From Anniella stebbinsi (Eukaryota; Chordata; Lepidosauria; Squamata; Anniellidae), in assembly GCA_029215795.1 (NCBI GenBank), contig JARDYH010000007.1:66704763-66768762 (forward strand): a DNA stretch of 64,000 nt, written 5' to 3'. The translations under genes were made by a program, and so were the position numbers. The notes beneath the pieces are model-generated. The model was not told where the DNA came from and ran no database searches. It saw only the letters and a program-made list of their open reading frames with translations. Positions 36,401 through 42,454 of this stretch are shown here, in pieces; positions within the stretch are counted from its first letter, which is position 1, and each line of letters opens with the position of its first letter.

Positions 36401-37138
36401 TTCTGTGGCTTACCAGATTTCCCTTTGGTCGGACAGGAGGTCCCTCATGGGATGCGTTTTGGGACTGGCTGGTGTGTGTGTGTTTGTGTGGGTGCGATGA
36501 TGGGGTGGGAGTCAAGCAGGCTCCGTCTGGGAGGCAGAGCCCCCCCCCCCCCGATGGGCGCGGAGCTCGGCGAACAGAGACCCTTTCGCCAATGGGCCCG
36601 ATCCACCAGAGGGAACTCGGCTGGCGTTGCCTGAGCGCAAGGGGGCTCTGCCCTTGTTTTGACTGTAGCAGCCTTTCCCCAACCAGGCGCCCGCCAGATG
36701 TGTCAGACTACAACCCCTTCGGGGATGCTGGGAGTTGCAGTCCGACACATCTGGCGGGTGCTCGGTTGGAGGAAGGGCTAACTACAGTGAAGTAATCTAA
36801 AACAGACCGTTTCTCCCCCCCCCCACCCCCACCCCAGAACCTCCCTTCTCCAACTTGGCATCTCACACCCCGCCCCCCCCAGCTCCTGTTGCTTCAGCCG
36901 CCTTCCCCTTTGCGGTGGGGCGGGGGGGGGGCATCCCAACCCACCCTGAACCCAAGATCCCTACTGTTTGGGGGCTGGGGGCCGCGCCGGGGCCTCTGTG
37001 CCGCGTCCCGGGGTCCGATTCTCGTCCGGGCGCAGGGGTTAGGGGGCTGCTCTCTCGCTCTCTCTCGCTCTCTCTCACCTGGGGCCACATGTGGAGCAGC
37101 AGGAGGGTGCAGACAATGCCGGGGCTTCTCAGCCTCAT
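11314..37138 (-). CDS. Jagged/Serrate-class Notch ligand of Delta length (15 coding exons, 744 residues)
   Basis: This is a type I membrane ligand expected to bind Notch receptors on neighbouring cells. The joined exons have fully compatible phases. Order: signal peptide in residues 1-20; MNNL/C2-like domain about 25-140; canonical DSL domain 183-225 with six cysteines and 'YYG', '[13 protein letters not shown]'; EGF1-2 at about 230-290 with the conserved 'DLNYC' start of EGF3; EGF3-9 to about 561; a non-EGF cysteine-rich stretch 562-606; membrane helix about 632-656; cytoplasmic tail of about 88 residues ending RPLL. Jagged, not Delta, features are 'CLKEYQ', 'PVLGGN', exon 3 '[10 protein letters not shown]', the 'CETNWGG' EGF2 and Jagged exon sizes. 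JAG1 is about 1218 residues; EGF10-16 and the Jagged cysteine-rich domain are missing here. It probably represents a third Jagged paralog, so I give no symbol. Confidence 0.9.
11820..11878 (-). CDS. Jagged-class ligand exon 14: extracellular juxtamembrane linker
   Basis: This 59-base exon lies between 'ggtcccag' and the strong donor 'GTGAGT'. It enters in phase 2 and leaves in phase 1, exactly what exons 13 and 15 require. It encodes '[19 protein letters not shown]', a cysteine-free linker before the membrane helix. Confidence 0.75.
12132..12370 (-). CDS. Jagged-class ligand exon 13: EGF9 and cysteine-rich stretch
   Basis: The acceptor 'ggtctggcag' opens in phase 0 and the donor is 'GTAATA' in phase 2. 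The first part is an EGF repeat matching Jagged EGF9 ('DLCSSNPC...[12 protein letters not shown]'). The remainder holds six further cysteines ('[15 protein letters not shown]', then 'TCNAPG' and 'DAC') without EGF spacing. An internal alternative donor 'CAAG/GTGGGT' at 12228 would give a 142-base exon ending in phase 1. That form could splice straight to exon 15, skipping exon 14, and stay in frame. Confidence 0.8.
12935..13111 (-). CDS. Jagged-class ligand exon 12: end of EGF7 and EGF8
   Basis: This 177-base exon in phase 0 has acceptor 'cgacag' and donor 'GTAACT'. It encodes the second half of EGF7 ('[14 protein letters not shown]') and the whole of EGF8 ('[14 protein letters not shown]', '[12 protein letters not shown]'). 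As recalled, the JAG1 counterpart is 174 bases and is likewise a 1.5-EGF exon. Confidence 0.92.
13270..13397. repeat. Palindromic MITE family A
   Basis: The copy has 'ccccaacctggtgcccgcca' on the left, 'ggacttcggctcccatca' in the core and 'ggaggcatcaggttgg' on the right. It lies between exons 11 and 12. Confidence 0.7.
13577..13620. repeat. (CT)n(CA)n microsatellite
   Basis: A ct/gt-type run with 'ctctctctctcacacacaca' lies directly beside the exon 11 donor, only a few bases into the intron. Confidence 0.9.
13624..13670 (-). CDS. Jagged-class ligand exon 11: first half of EGF7
   Basis: This 47-base mini-exon (acceptor 'ggatag', donor 'GTATGT') enters in phase 1 and exits in phase 0. It encodes '[15 protein letters not shown]'. 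A 47-base exon at this place is a recalled signature of JAG1, so this is strong evidence for Jagged ancestry. Confidence 0.9.
13815..14230. repeat. hAT-like non-autonomous DNA transposon with internal inverted repeat
   Basis: It begins with 'aggagcggggaacctccggc', the kind of terminus seen in reptile hAT derivatives. It includes the palindromic 'gctgctcagctgagcagc' near 14021-14040 and a second copy of 'cagctgagcagcggggaga' at 14109-14127. Confidence 0.5.
14406..14519 (-). CDS. Jagged-class ligand exon 10: EGF6
   Basis: A 114-base phase 1-1 exon encodes one complete EGF: '[20 protein letters not shown]' followed by '[12 protein letters not shown]'. It matches Jagged EGF6, whose 'KNLI' and 'YYCDC' are conserved. 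The acceptor is 'ttccag' and the donor 'GTAAGA'. The DxNEC start fits the calcium-binding EGF consensus. Confidence 0.95.
15090..15203 (-). CDS. Jagged-class ligand exon 9: EGF5
   Basis: A 114-base phase 1-1 exon encodes '[20 protein letters not shown]' and '[12 protein letters not shown]'. The 'CPPQWTGKTCQ'-type ending is characteristic of JAG1 EGF5. The acceptor is 'ccctag' and the donor 'GTGAGG'. Confidence 0.95.
15278..15398. repeat. Palindromic repeat family B
   Basis: Two inverted arms, 'cctgtttagacagaaaaaaa' with 'acaactcccagcattcccc' and their complement ('ggctggggaatgctgagagt', then 'aaacgtgca'), form a nearly complete foldback copy. Confidence 0.75.
15500..15606. repeat. Palindromic MITE family A, degenerate
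   Basis: The sequence 'ttatcccagaccactgagcg' and 'atgggaattgtagtccaaga' preserve the inverted cores. Confidence 0.5.
16100..16147. repeat. (AAT)n microsatellite
   Basis: A run of aat/ata trinucleotides. Confidence 0.9.
16205..16312. repeat. Palindromic MITE family A
   Basis: The left core is 'ggactacaattcccataatt' and the right arm 'gcaccaggtttgggaaggct'. Confidence 0.7.
16310..16370. repeat. Repeat family B fragment
   Basis: The sequence 'gaatcctgtgcctgtttaga' followed by 'aaaagtcctacaac' is one arm of family B, directly abutting a family A copy. Confidence 0.6.
16430..16618 (+). repeat. LINE 3' tail, copy 1 of a nearby pair
   Basis: The sequence runs 'tgcctaaatttgctttttt', 'gtgggcagggactgtctga', 'taagctgccttgagagcc' and ends in 'aataaataaata'. 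A second copy lies at 17345-17535. Confidence 0.65.
16683..16817 (-). CDS. Jagged-class ligand exon 8: EGF4 with a short N-terminal extension
   Basis: The frame encodes '[20 protein letters not shown]' and '[12 protein letters not shown]', one full EGF; the donor is 'GTAAGA' in phase 1. The only acceptor that keeps the first cysteine and the phase is 'aactccag' at 16818, after a good pyrimidine tract. That makes the exon 135 bases and adds 'LLPLPVTEL' before the EGF. JAG1 has 114 bases here by recall, so the extra seven codons suggest acceptor shift. Upstream boundary moderately certain, EGF certain. Confidence 0.85.
16985..17160 (+). repeat. tRNA-derived SINE, second family
   Basis: The sequence contains 'gctttgcatgcagaaggact', a B-box-like 'agcttcaatccctt' and 'gccagtcagtgtcaacagta', matching the copy at 58360-58550 in order and spacing. 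Confidence 0.65.
17345..17535 (+). repeat. LINE 3' tail, copy 2 of a nearby pair
   Basis: It is similar over about 180 bases to 16430-16618: 'tgcctgaatttgcttc', 'gtgggcagggaatgtctga', 'taagctgccttgagagcc' and an 'ataaataaat' end. Confidence 0.65.
18370..18745. repeat. hAT-like non-autonomous DNA transposon
   Basis: The left side reads 'ccccttccaacctgagggcc'. The right side reads 'ttttggcccccggggcctca' and 'ggttccgcacccctgat', which is the usual inverted terminus of this repeat type. The interior includes 'ggtggggccacctggtga'. Confidence 0.5.
18888..19007 (-). CDS. Jagged-class ligand exon 7: EGF3
   Basis: A 120-base phase 1-1 exon encodes '[20 protein letters not shown]' and '[12 protein letters not shown]'. 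Together with the preceding split codon it gives the 'DLNYCG' start shared by Jagged and Delta EGF3. The acceptor is 'tgcccag' and the donor 'GTGAGC'. The length equals JAG1 exon 7 as recalled. Confidence 0.96.
19288..19418 (-). CDS. Jagged-class ligand exon 6: end of EGF1 and EGF2
   Basis: A 131-base exon (phase 2 to 1, acceptor 'cccccag', donor 'GTGAGT') encodes '[20 protein letters not shown]', '[12 protein letters not shown]' and '[11 protein letters not shown]'. This is the Jagged DOS-type EGF1-2 region, which cooperates with the DSL domain in Notch binding. The length equals JAG1 exon 6 as recalled. Confidence 0.96.
19700..20340 (+). repeat. CR1/L2-type LINE fragment
   Basis: The sequence contains 'aaatggcaaatgcagctcaa', 'gatcttgggattgtggtgga', 'gcagaaaagggcaactcgaa' and 'atgatcgagaggcgggag', the conserved C-terminal RT-ORF order of CR1/L3 elements, with many frame breaks. 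Confidence 0.7.
20403..20564. mobile_element. Palindromic MITE family C, nearly perfect 162-base foldback
   Basis: Two 81-base arms meet at 'gagctc' (20481-20486), which is exactly the midpoint. The arms carry 'tggaggctggtgcctc', 'tccgctccgggtttcagtc' and 'aactctaaaggag'. Only a few positions mismatch, so the copy is young. Confidence 0.9.
20725..20808. repeat. Palindromic MITE family A, degenerate
   Basis: The sequence 'tgccctccacgtgcgccgc' and 'cacatttggaaggcaccggg' are the inverted outer arms. Confidence 0.5.
21905..22130 (+). repeat. Sauria-type tRNA-derived SINE
   Basis: It has an A-box region 'gtggggcagtggctagggtt', a B box 'gggttcaaatccccgct', 'acctacctcacagggtcgtt' and a 'gggatataaatgcaa' 3' end. 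It is complete from tRNA head to LINE-like tail. Confidence 0.8.
22279..22339 (-). CDS. Jagged-class ligand exon 5: first part of EGF1
   Basis: A 61-base exon (acceptor 'cttgcag', donor 'GTAAGC', phase 1 to 2) encodes '[19 protein letters not shown]'. The 'AICRQGC' start is typical of Jagged ligands, where Delta has 'PICLPGC'. The length equals JAG1 exon 5 as recalled. Confidence 0.95.
22495..22653. mobile_element. Palindromic MITE family C, second copy
   Basis: It shares 'tccgctccgggtttcagtc', 'aactctaaaggagc' and the inverted 'agctcctttagaattctgac' and 'cagcctccactgg' with the copy at 20403-20564. It is more diverged and its left terminus is lost. Confidence 0.8.
23499..23753 (-). CDS. Jagged-class ligand exon 4: end of N-terminal domain and DSL domain
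   Basis: A 255-base phase 1-1 exon (acceptor 'ctgcag', donor 'GTATGT') encodes '[14 protein letters not shown]', then '[17 protein letters not shown]', '[15 protein letters not shown]' and '[11 protein letters not shown]'. All six DSL cysteines and the receptor-contact core are intact, so the domain should be a functional Notch-binding module. The 'FFGHHSC' and 'CDAAGNKVC' details match Jagged. Confidence 0.96.
24525..24665 (+). repeat. Sauria-type SINE, truncated
   Basis: The sequence 'gccagcgtggcatagggggt' and 'cgggttctagtctccactca' are the degenerate A- and B-box parts; the 3' tail is missing. Confidence 0.65.
24752..24815 (-). CDS. Jagged-class ligand exon 3: end of the N-terminal domain
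   Basis: A 64-base exon (acceptor 'ccttctag', donor 'GTAAGG', phase 0 to 1) encodes '[20 protein letters not shown]'. It is clearly homologous to JAG1 'RSYTLLVEAWDSSND' and four codons longer than JAG1 exon 3 as recalled (52 bases). 'NAT' is a potential N-glycosylation site. Confidence 0.93.
25685..25865 (+). repeat. MIR-like or degenerate Sauria SINE
   Basis: The order 'gacctgggttgaaatcccc', 'tgtaaaatgggaactacgg' and 'gtgttgtgagggc' is that of a tRNA-derived CORE-SINE. Confidence 0.5.
26455..26668 (-). repeat. Sauria-type SINE, antisense
   Basis: On the plus strand the sequence runs 'acaacaaccctgtgaggta', 'ggtcacccagtgagcttcat', 'tgaacccggatctcc' and 'ctctaaccactacaccac'. The A and B boxes are on the minus strand. 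Confidence 0.8.
26930..27045 (-). repeat. tRNA-derived SINE, second family, antisense
   Basis: The reverse complement reads 'gtggtagagcccctcttttg' and 'catgcagcaagtcccaggtc', matching the head of the copies at 16985 and 58360. Confidence 0.6.
27515..27600. repeat. Palindromic MITE family A
   Basis: The sequence contains 'ccccagatgtgttggact' and 'aactcccatcatccccagc'. Confidence 0.6.
27700..27835. repeat. Palindromic MITE family A
   Basis: A full copy from 'agccttccccaaccaagagc' to 'gcaccaggttgggggaagct'. Confidence 0.8.
28090..28192. repeat. Palindromic MITE family A, degenerate
   Basis: The sequence contains 'ggactacatctctcatcatc' and 'tactggctggagctgatgcc'. Confidence 0.55.
28205..28448 (+). 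repeat. Sauria-type tRNA-derived SINE, full length
   Basis: A box 'gtggtggagcggttagagtg', B box 'gggttcgagtccccatc', then 'cctcacagggttgttgtgag' and a terminal 'aataaataaataaac'. The promoter boxes are close to consensus, so this is a young copy. Confidence 0.88.
28455..28760 (+). repeat. CR1/L2 LINE 3' end interrupted by a MITE A piece
   Basis: The sequence 'tatttaagcagagactgggc' and 'gaccatctctcagggatgtt' precede 'ggtggactagatgatctctg'. Between them, at about 28575-28640, lies a family A segment ('gtggccctccagatgttct'). Confidence 0.65.
29525..29656. repeat. Palindromic MITE family A, near-perfect hairpin
   Basis: The arms are 'aacccggcgcccaatggat' and 'catctggagggcaccgggtt', around 'aacacccatcatccccagct'. 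Confidence 0.82.
30411..30471. repeat. (CT)n(AC)n microsatellite
   Basis: About 15 ct units are followed by about 12 ac units. Confidence 0.95.
30540..30740. promoter_or_regulatory. Candidate intronic enhancer (SOX, POU and E-box motifs)
   Basis: This stretch of intron 2 is not a recognised repeat. It carries AACAATTG at 30557-30564, the perfect octamer ATGCAAAT at 30576-30583, 'atcgatta' and the E-box CAGCTG at 30620-30625. The motif cluster is seen directly; enhancer function is inferred. Confidence 0.35.
30758..30852. repeat. Palindromic MITE family A
   Basis: It runs from 'tgccttccccaactggggcc' to 'aaggcaccaggttgag'. Confidence 0.75.
32511..32813 (-). CDS. Jagged-class ligand exon 2: MNNL (Notch ligand N-terminal) domain
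   Basis: A 303-base phase 0 exon (acceptor 'cctctccag', donor 'GTAAGG') encodes 101 residues. The domain has '[15 protein letters not shown]', 'CCRGG', '[20 protein letters not shown]', '[12 protein letters not shown]' and ends 'VVPFNFAWP'. It matches Jagged ('CLKEYQ', 'PVIGGN', 'PFSFAWP') rather than Delta ('CLKHYQ'). It is the C2-like, lipid-binding N-terminal module next to the DSL. Confidence 0.96.
32930..33290 (+). repeat. LINE 3' UTR
   Basis: The sequence 'actgtgggatgagctcccc' leads to 'aatgctatatatttatgc', 'gatgtaaaacgcccagcgag' and the terminal 'gggccgtatagaaacaaaat' plus 'aataata' tail. The same structure occurs at 54270-54600. Confidence 0.6.
33292..33408. repeat. Palindromic MITE family A, near-perfect hairpin
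   Basis: The two halves are 'cctctcccgacgtgttggac' and 'gtccaacacgtcgggagagg', exact reverse complements, around 'cagcatccacagcca'. It is the cleanest copy of the family in this window. Confidence 0.88.
34960..35200. repeat. LINE-like fragment with C/G homopolymer
   Basis: The sequence 'aaggtggtatacaaaaaca' and 'aaaacattaaaaccaaac' resembles 63230-63320. A run of C at about 35007-35027 interrupts it. Confidence 0.4.
36665..36782. repeat. Palindromic MITE family A
   Basis: It runs from 'cctttccccaaccaggcgc' to 'atctggcgggtgctcggttg'. Confidence 0.78.
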
Positions 37139-37850
37139 CGTGGCGTCGGCGTCGGGGGTCCGGCTGCCCCTTGGCCCCTGCCCGGCGCAGGCGAGGGGAG
37201 CCCTGGGCTCGCCGAGCGCGGCGGCGCATAAAGGAGCCGGGGCTGGCGGGGGCCGATGCTGCTGCCGATGCTGCCGCCGCTCGCTGTCGCCCGGTAACGG
37301 ATGGCCCGCCTCGCCGCCGCCTCCGGGAGCCCCGCGTGGTCCAGCGCAGGAACTGCGAGCGCTCGCCTCGGCTCGCCCGGGCTGACATCATGCGCGCCGG
37401 GGGTGGGGCCGGCCAGGGCGGCCAGGCCCCTTTTCCCCGGCGGCAGCCAACGGAGGCGCAGCGCAGCCGCGGCGCGCAGCCCCCGAGCCAAGCAGGGGGC
37501 GGCTCCCTCTCCCGGGTCTCCCCCCCCCCGCACGCCGGGACAGCGGGAGGGGGGAGGGCCCGGCGCGGGCGGTGGCAGCAGCAGCAGCAGGGCGGCGCCC
37601 AGGTTGGGTACGGGCGGGCGTGTGAGCAGGCCCCGCGCCCCCCCCCCCAGCTCGCCAGAGCCCCCTGGAGCCGCTCCTGCGCCCTGCGGCAGGGGGAGCA
37701 AGAGAGGGGGCCGCCCCCCCTCAGGTCCTGCTTGTGGGGTTTCCCAGTGGGGCAGCCGGTTGGCCCCTGAGTGAACAGGAAAGGCGGGCTTAGGTGGACC
37801 CTCGCTCTGCTCCGGCGCGGCGGCTGCGCTTCTCGTGTTCACACGGCTAA
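36840..37850. promoter_or_regulatory. CpG island and promoter of the Jagged-class gene
   Basis: Very GC- and CpG-rich DNA surrounds the start codon at 37136-37138 and extends about 700 bases upstream of it. It includes a short CAG tract (37577-37592), several GC boxes and no clear TATA box. The transcription start is not resolvable by eye but should lie at about 37.2-37.5 kb. Confidence 0.75.
37079..37138 (-). CDS. Jagged-class ligand exon 1: signal peptide
   Basis: A 60-base coding part ends at the donor 'CCCCAG/GTGAGA'. It encodes '[20 protein letters not shown]', a basic start plus hydrophobic core typical of a secretory signal. Phase 0 matches exon 2. It is the only ATG in frame with a signal peptide in the CpG island. 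Confidence 0.85.
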
Positions 37851-37879
37851 GGGCTACGCTGGCAGCCCATTCATTCTCT

Positions 37880-37980
37880 TTTTATTATATCCGTCTTCCC
37901 CACGCTGGTGGCCTCCAGGGACTACGGACTACAACTCCCATCACTCCCAGCCAGCACGCCCAGGTTGGGAAGCGGGTGAA
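37880..37980. repeat. Palindromic MITE family A, half copy
   Basis: The sequence 'ggactacaactcccatcact' and 'ccagccagcacgcccaggtt' lies just outside the Jagged-class promoter island. Confidence 0.65.
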
Positions 37981-38079
37981 GAAGAGGCCCCATGCAGTGG
38001 ATCTCCCAAGTTGGCATATTTCCCCGCATCTTAAGGCTCCAGAAGTCTGTTCCTCTGGGCAGCCTCCCGTTCTAACATG

Positions 38080-38165
38080 GGCCAACCTTCCCCAGCCTGG
38101 TGCCCTCCAGGTAGGACTACAACTCCCATCACCCCCAGCCAGCCCGCTCCACAGCAGGGCCAGTG
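38080..38165. repeat. Palindromic MITE family A, half copy
   Basis: The sequence contains 'ccttccccagcctggtgccc' and 'aggactacaactcccatcac'. Confidence 0.65.
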
Positions 38166-38869
38166 TCAAGGGTAGGCCTGGTCCGAGGGTCCATGCACCA
38201 TAGCAGTGGGGCGGGGGGGGGGAGGCACCACAGTGGAACAGCCAGGTAATTTTAGATCCCAGAGTTATACCCCTCCCCCCTCTCCCCTTCCCCCCACCTT
38301 TCGACAACCATGTACTTCAGGTACAAAGCTGCAGCCACAGTTTCACATCAACAACGTTCTGCGTAGGGAATCAAAGGATTCCGGCAAACAAAGATATATT
38401 GAAAAAAGTTTTTTGATTTCAAATAGGTAGCAATAAAGAACCACTTTCCCCTCCCTCCTTTCACAGTGGAACCAGCCCTTTGTCCTTTCTTGCAGTTTTT
38501 GAAGCCCCAGGGCCGTGTGTCTTCTGATTACACACCCAATTAACATTTCTGTTCTCCACCGCTACCCCACCCCACCGCACCCCACAAACAGCCATTTGAT
38601 GCTTTGAAACTGCTTCTACGTTCCTGATATGTTAGGACAACAACAACATGTTCTCCAACCCTGATTTTTTTTTTTTAAAAGGGGGGGACTTTGACCCCCA
38701 TGCAAGTTTTAAACACATTTGCATTTTAAAGTCACTTAAAACTTGCATTTTAAACTCACTTAACACATGGCGCCATCAGAACTGCAGGAAGCAAAGGGAG
38801 CCTCTGCACCTGCTGCTCTCTGCACAGACATTTGGCCCTCCTGTACTTTGGCTCGAAGGCCTGACCCTA

Positions 38870-39310
38870 GCTGCACTGCTGGGATGGGGATGGAGGAGCG
38901 GGAGATGCCCCGTCCGGCTTGCTCTCTGGCTCTCTGCCTGCCAAGCAAGCAAGTGGGAGCCAGGAGGAGGAAGAGGAGGAGCAGGAGCAGCTGGGGAGAA
39001 TGGGGGGTGGGAAGACAGACTCGCTGACTGAGGGGGGCATTGAGGGGGTCTTGCCCAGGGGCCCTCCAAAACCTGGAATGGGGGAGGAACAGTGCGGGAG
39101 GGGGGGAGGAGCCGGAGGAGCCTTGTGCAATGCTTTGGTACTGCAAGGGAAAGCAGGGGAGATCCCCCCTTGCCCCCCACGATGCTAAACGGGCCATCAG
39201 CGAGTATCTTTCATTAGGCCTGTTGCCTCCTGAAAGGAGAAGGCCTGTGCGGCCTGTGCGCAAGCCGCGTTTTGCTGATGGACTCATCCTAGTGGGTCCC
39301 CAGTGACAAG
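38870..39310. repeat. Dispersed repeat related to 8190-8545, opposite orientation
   Basis: The reverse complement near 39020-39080 ('ccaggttttggagggcccc', 'gggcaagacc') matches the left part of the 8.2 kb copy. The flanking purine-rich sequence is low complexity. Confidence 0.35.
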
Positions 39311-39454
39311 ACCAGGCCGGTTGCCAGAGTGTTGCAGTGCTAAATGGAGAAGAGCAAGAGCTCCTCCCGACGGTCCCCAGAAACGCGTCCTCCCGCTCCC
39401 GGAAAATCCAAAACGGCAGGCAGACGCGTGGAGATCATCTCTCTAATCTAGCCT

Positions 39455-39547
39455 TGTCCGAGCGGGTGCCCTCCAGATGTGTTGGACTGCAATTCCCATC
39501 GTTCCCAGTCCAACACATCTGGATGACACCTGCTTGGGCAAGGCCGG
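39455..39547. repeat. Palindromic MITE family A
   Basis: The sequence contains 'ccctccagatgtgttggac' and 'gtccaacacatctggatgac'. Confidence 0.78.
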
Positions 39548-39814
39548 TGTCGTCAATATAACCAAAGAGCTGCAGCAGCAATTAGAGTAATACCCAATTT
39601 TTTAGGATCAATTGAAAAATGTGATGGGACGGAGCTTGTGCTCCACTATCCACAGAGTGAAAGACACACAGTTTTTGATGTGGGGGGCAGGGAGGGCGTG
39701 GTTTAGGGACAGTGGATGGACAAAACTCAATTTTTAAGATTGTTTTAAGTTTTGAATGCTTTTTTTTTTTTTTAAGGAAGGAAAAAATACTTTGCTTTTT
39801 CACCTAGTGGTGAA

Positions 39815-39965
39815 GGAGTCTCCTTCGCTGGAAGTCTTCCTGCAGGTGTTGAACAGCCATATTTGTTGAGGATCCTGTAGCTCTGGATCACCTGCTTCGA
39901 GCAGGGGGTCAGACTAGATGGCCTTCAAGGACCCTCCAAATCTTTGATTCTACGATTCGTTCCTT
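39815..39965 (+). repeat. CR1 LINE 3' tail
   Basis: The sequence 'aagtcttcctgcaggtgttg' and 'gtcagactagatggccttca' ends in 'tttgattctacgattc', the usual CR1 terminus. Confidence 0.75.
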
Positions 39966-39999
39966 AGGACAGCAACACGCCCAAAGCCAAAAGAAATGA

Positions 40000-41100
40000 A
40001 CACGTGTGGCTTAAATGGACAGTCCTACGACTAACCCTCTCCCCAGAAAAACACTGCTGTTGCCAACTTTGTAAGTTGCCCCTGCTCTTGTGTTATTTGC
40101 AGCAGCAGTATGAAGTTGCAAGCATTAACAAGAAAGTGCATTTATGTCCATGTTGAGACAAGCTTCTTTCACTGATTTCTGCATATACAGGAGCAACAAC
40201 TGCAGCTGGTTTACAAAGTTGGCAGACCTCATTAAAATGGAACACTTTGCCTGAAGTTAATCAACCAAATGTTCAGTTGATTAAACAAACTTATAGCGAA
40301 CTCAGAAGAAAGTTATTTAAAACACCTTTGGCTCTGCCAATTCTGAGCACTTTGCTAAATAATTTACCTTTGACTGAGAGAAATATGTTACATGCACAGC
40401 AGTAAGATTTGCTGTAGCCACATAAACACTGGGAAAAAATAATTATTGCCACAAATGGCATAAACTGTCAAAATCGGCGCCTGTCTAGTAAGTTGTGGCT
40501 TTGAACACATGCATTGCCTACGTACACCCTGTTTAATTTGGGTGCAGTTTAATTATCGATTTTATCTACGTACTGTGATGATGAAGCCTTTTAATAACCC
40601 AATTCATTAAACAATTAATCTTTGTCAGTCTGAGCTCATATCTATCTCTGCATCTATCAATACACACACTGGAAAAATCTTTATATATTGCCATTAATGT
40701 ACTTTGCACTTAACAAAGCAATGCAGACAAAAGAGTTTGCACTCTAATGTTTGAAATTGTGGGAGATGCCAGAGGAAGGGAGAGGTGAGCTTTTAATTCC
40801 GATTGATGAACAGTTCTATGAAATGCCAAAGCCTGCACATTTCTGCATTATTCCAAATTTGGTCCAATCAGATGTGTTTTTTTTATCCACTTTGTACCTC
40901 CTATCCCTTTGGGGTCCAAAACAATTACTGCAATTTCCTGATTTCTCTTTGCAACTCAAAACGATGCACGCATTTTCCACAGGCAGCACAGGCTGCTCCC
41001 AAGAAAACGTATCTCTTTAACTCTTTGTGCCTTCCTGATATTGTCTTGAATATTCACAATGACTGCCGGCACATGCTGCAACCCATCATAGGTTAAATAA
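40000..41100. promoter_or_regulatory. AT-rich, repeat-poor block, candidate conserved noncoding region
   Basis: Unlike its surroundings this stretch has low GC, no recognised repeat and many homeodomain-type ATTA cores, for example 'gcagtttaattatcgat' and 'attcattaaacaattaatc'. It lies about 3-4 kb upstream of the Jagged-class start. A regulatory role is inferred only from composition and position. Confidence 0.3.
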
Positions 41101-41724
41101 GCCATGCTGGGCTCCAGTGATCAAACGAACCAGCCCAGACTGTTGGCATAATTCCATCATGCTTTAATCTACGAACAAGGTCCCCAGCAAGGGAAGTGAC
41201 TTTTAAGCCAGTGATAGGATACAGTCTCCCCCTGCTGGTCAATACCACTAACGGCATCCACTCATCCCACAAAAGGACAAGTTATTTTTTTAAGACGGAC
41301 ACTTAAATCAGTTCCTATGCTGCGCCTGGATTTTGAAGTTTTGTCCAGTTTTTCCCCCATTCTAAAAGGTTGAAATGCCTGTCCTAAGCCTACATTTCTG
41401 GCAGCAAGAGCTTTATGCTACAACACGGTGGTGCTTATGGCTCCACTCCCTTTCTCCTTTAGCCCCACCCACCATTAGAACACGGCCCCAGAGATTTTCC
41501 AAAATGGTATTTGAAAGAGGTTCAGCACCCCCTGCTTGAAGACGTCACAACACTCTTGCTATTTTTGCTGCAACAGACTAACATAATGACTCCTCTGGTA
41601 TTTCAAATGTAAAGTGAAGCTTCCTTAGGTTGCTTTCTAGAACTAGTTGTATTTTAAATGTAGTTTTTTAAATGTTTATTTCCTGCATTTGATCCTGCGT
41701 TTACACATGACATAAGCAGAATGA

Positions 41725-41838
41725 ATTAGGTGCGACGCTGTGCAAGTTTAGACAAAAAAGTCCTGGAACTGGTTGGGGAATGCTGGGAGTTGTAGGACTT
41801 TCTTTCTAAACACACATAGGATTGTGTGACCTTATTGT
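41725..41838. repeat. Palindromic repeat family B
   Basis: The left arm 'gtgcaagtttagacaaaaaa' and the right arm 'tttctttctaaacacacata' flank 'gggaatgctgggagttgta'. Confidence 0.72.
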
Positions 41839-42454
41839 GTCTCGTGTGAACGAAGGCTTTAAAAATCAGATCTCCTACTTTCTAGCCTTCACAAGAGAGG
41901 TCAAAAAAGTACTGCTAGTGTCACGTGTAATTGTGGGCACTCATCAAGAAAATGAGCTCACTCAAAGCCTCCAGCTTCCACACAGATGCTAAAAGCTTCC
42001 ATCACCGGCTCCCTAAACTGGCCCTTCAAATTTGCATGGCTTCATGTGCCCCAGGGATGAGTCATTAAGCCCGAAACAGTTCTTGGTGTTTGATTTGTGC
42101 CCATTTGGCGCTGAGAACCAAAGACCTGATGCCGGTGTGTTGAACACAGCCCCTCCCCCCCCCCCAGCTGGGTTTCCAACTTCTATGCTACAAATGTTCT
42201 AACGCTGTACCAAATCCCCCTGAGCATGTGCAGAGCGCCTTCCTCCGAAAGAAAAACAACATCTCGTGAGAGAGGCGAGAGAAAACATAAGGTGTGGGCA
42301 AAAGATACCTAAGGGAATGCAGAATCCTTTCCTCCCAAGGAAAAACAAATTTGAATAATCCCCAGGATTAAGGTAAATTGTGTCTGGACATGCAGAGCGC
42401 TTTTTTCCCCTTCTGACATGAAGCAGCTGTAAGGTTAGAATGACTCCCTATAGG

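Noticed and set aside
11314..37138. Assignment as DLL1, DLL3 or DLL4
   Set aside because: The protein length fits Delta. However, the exon plan, the [10 protein letters not shown] exon, the CLKEYQ and PVLGGN motifs, AICRQGC and the CETNWGG EGF2 are Jagged-type. The DSL domain is also complete, unlike mammalian DLL3.
11314..37138. A pseudogene interpretation because of the missing domains
   Set aside because: All 15 exons are open, every junction has GT-AG sites and phases match. CpG-island promoter and polyadenylation signal are present, so decay is not indicated.
36889..37842. Long open frames on both strands at 37 kb (up to 293 codons)
   Set aside because: Both strands and several frames are open at once in a CpG island, the mark of GC-driven absence of stops. 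Only the 20-codon signal-peptide exon is supported, by splice phase with exon 2.
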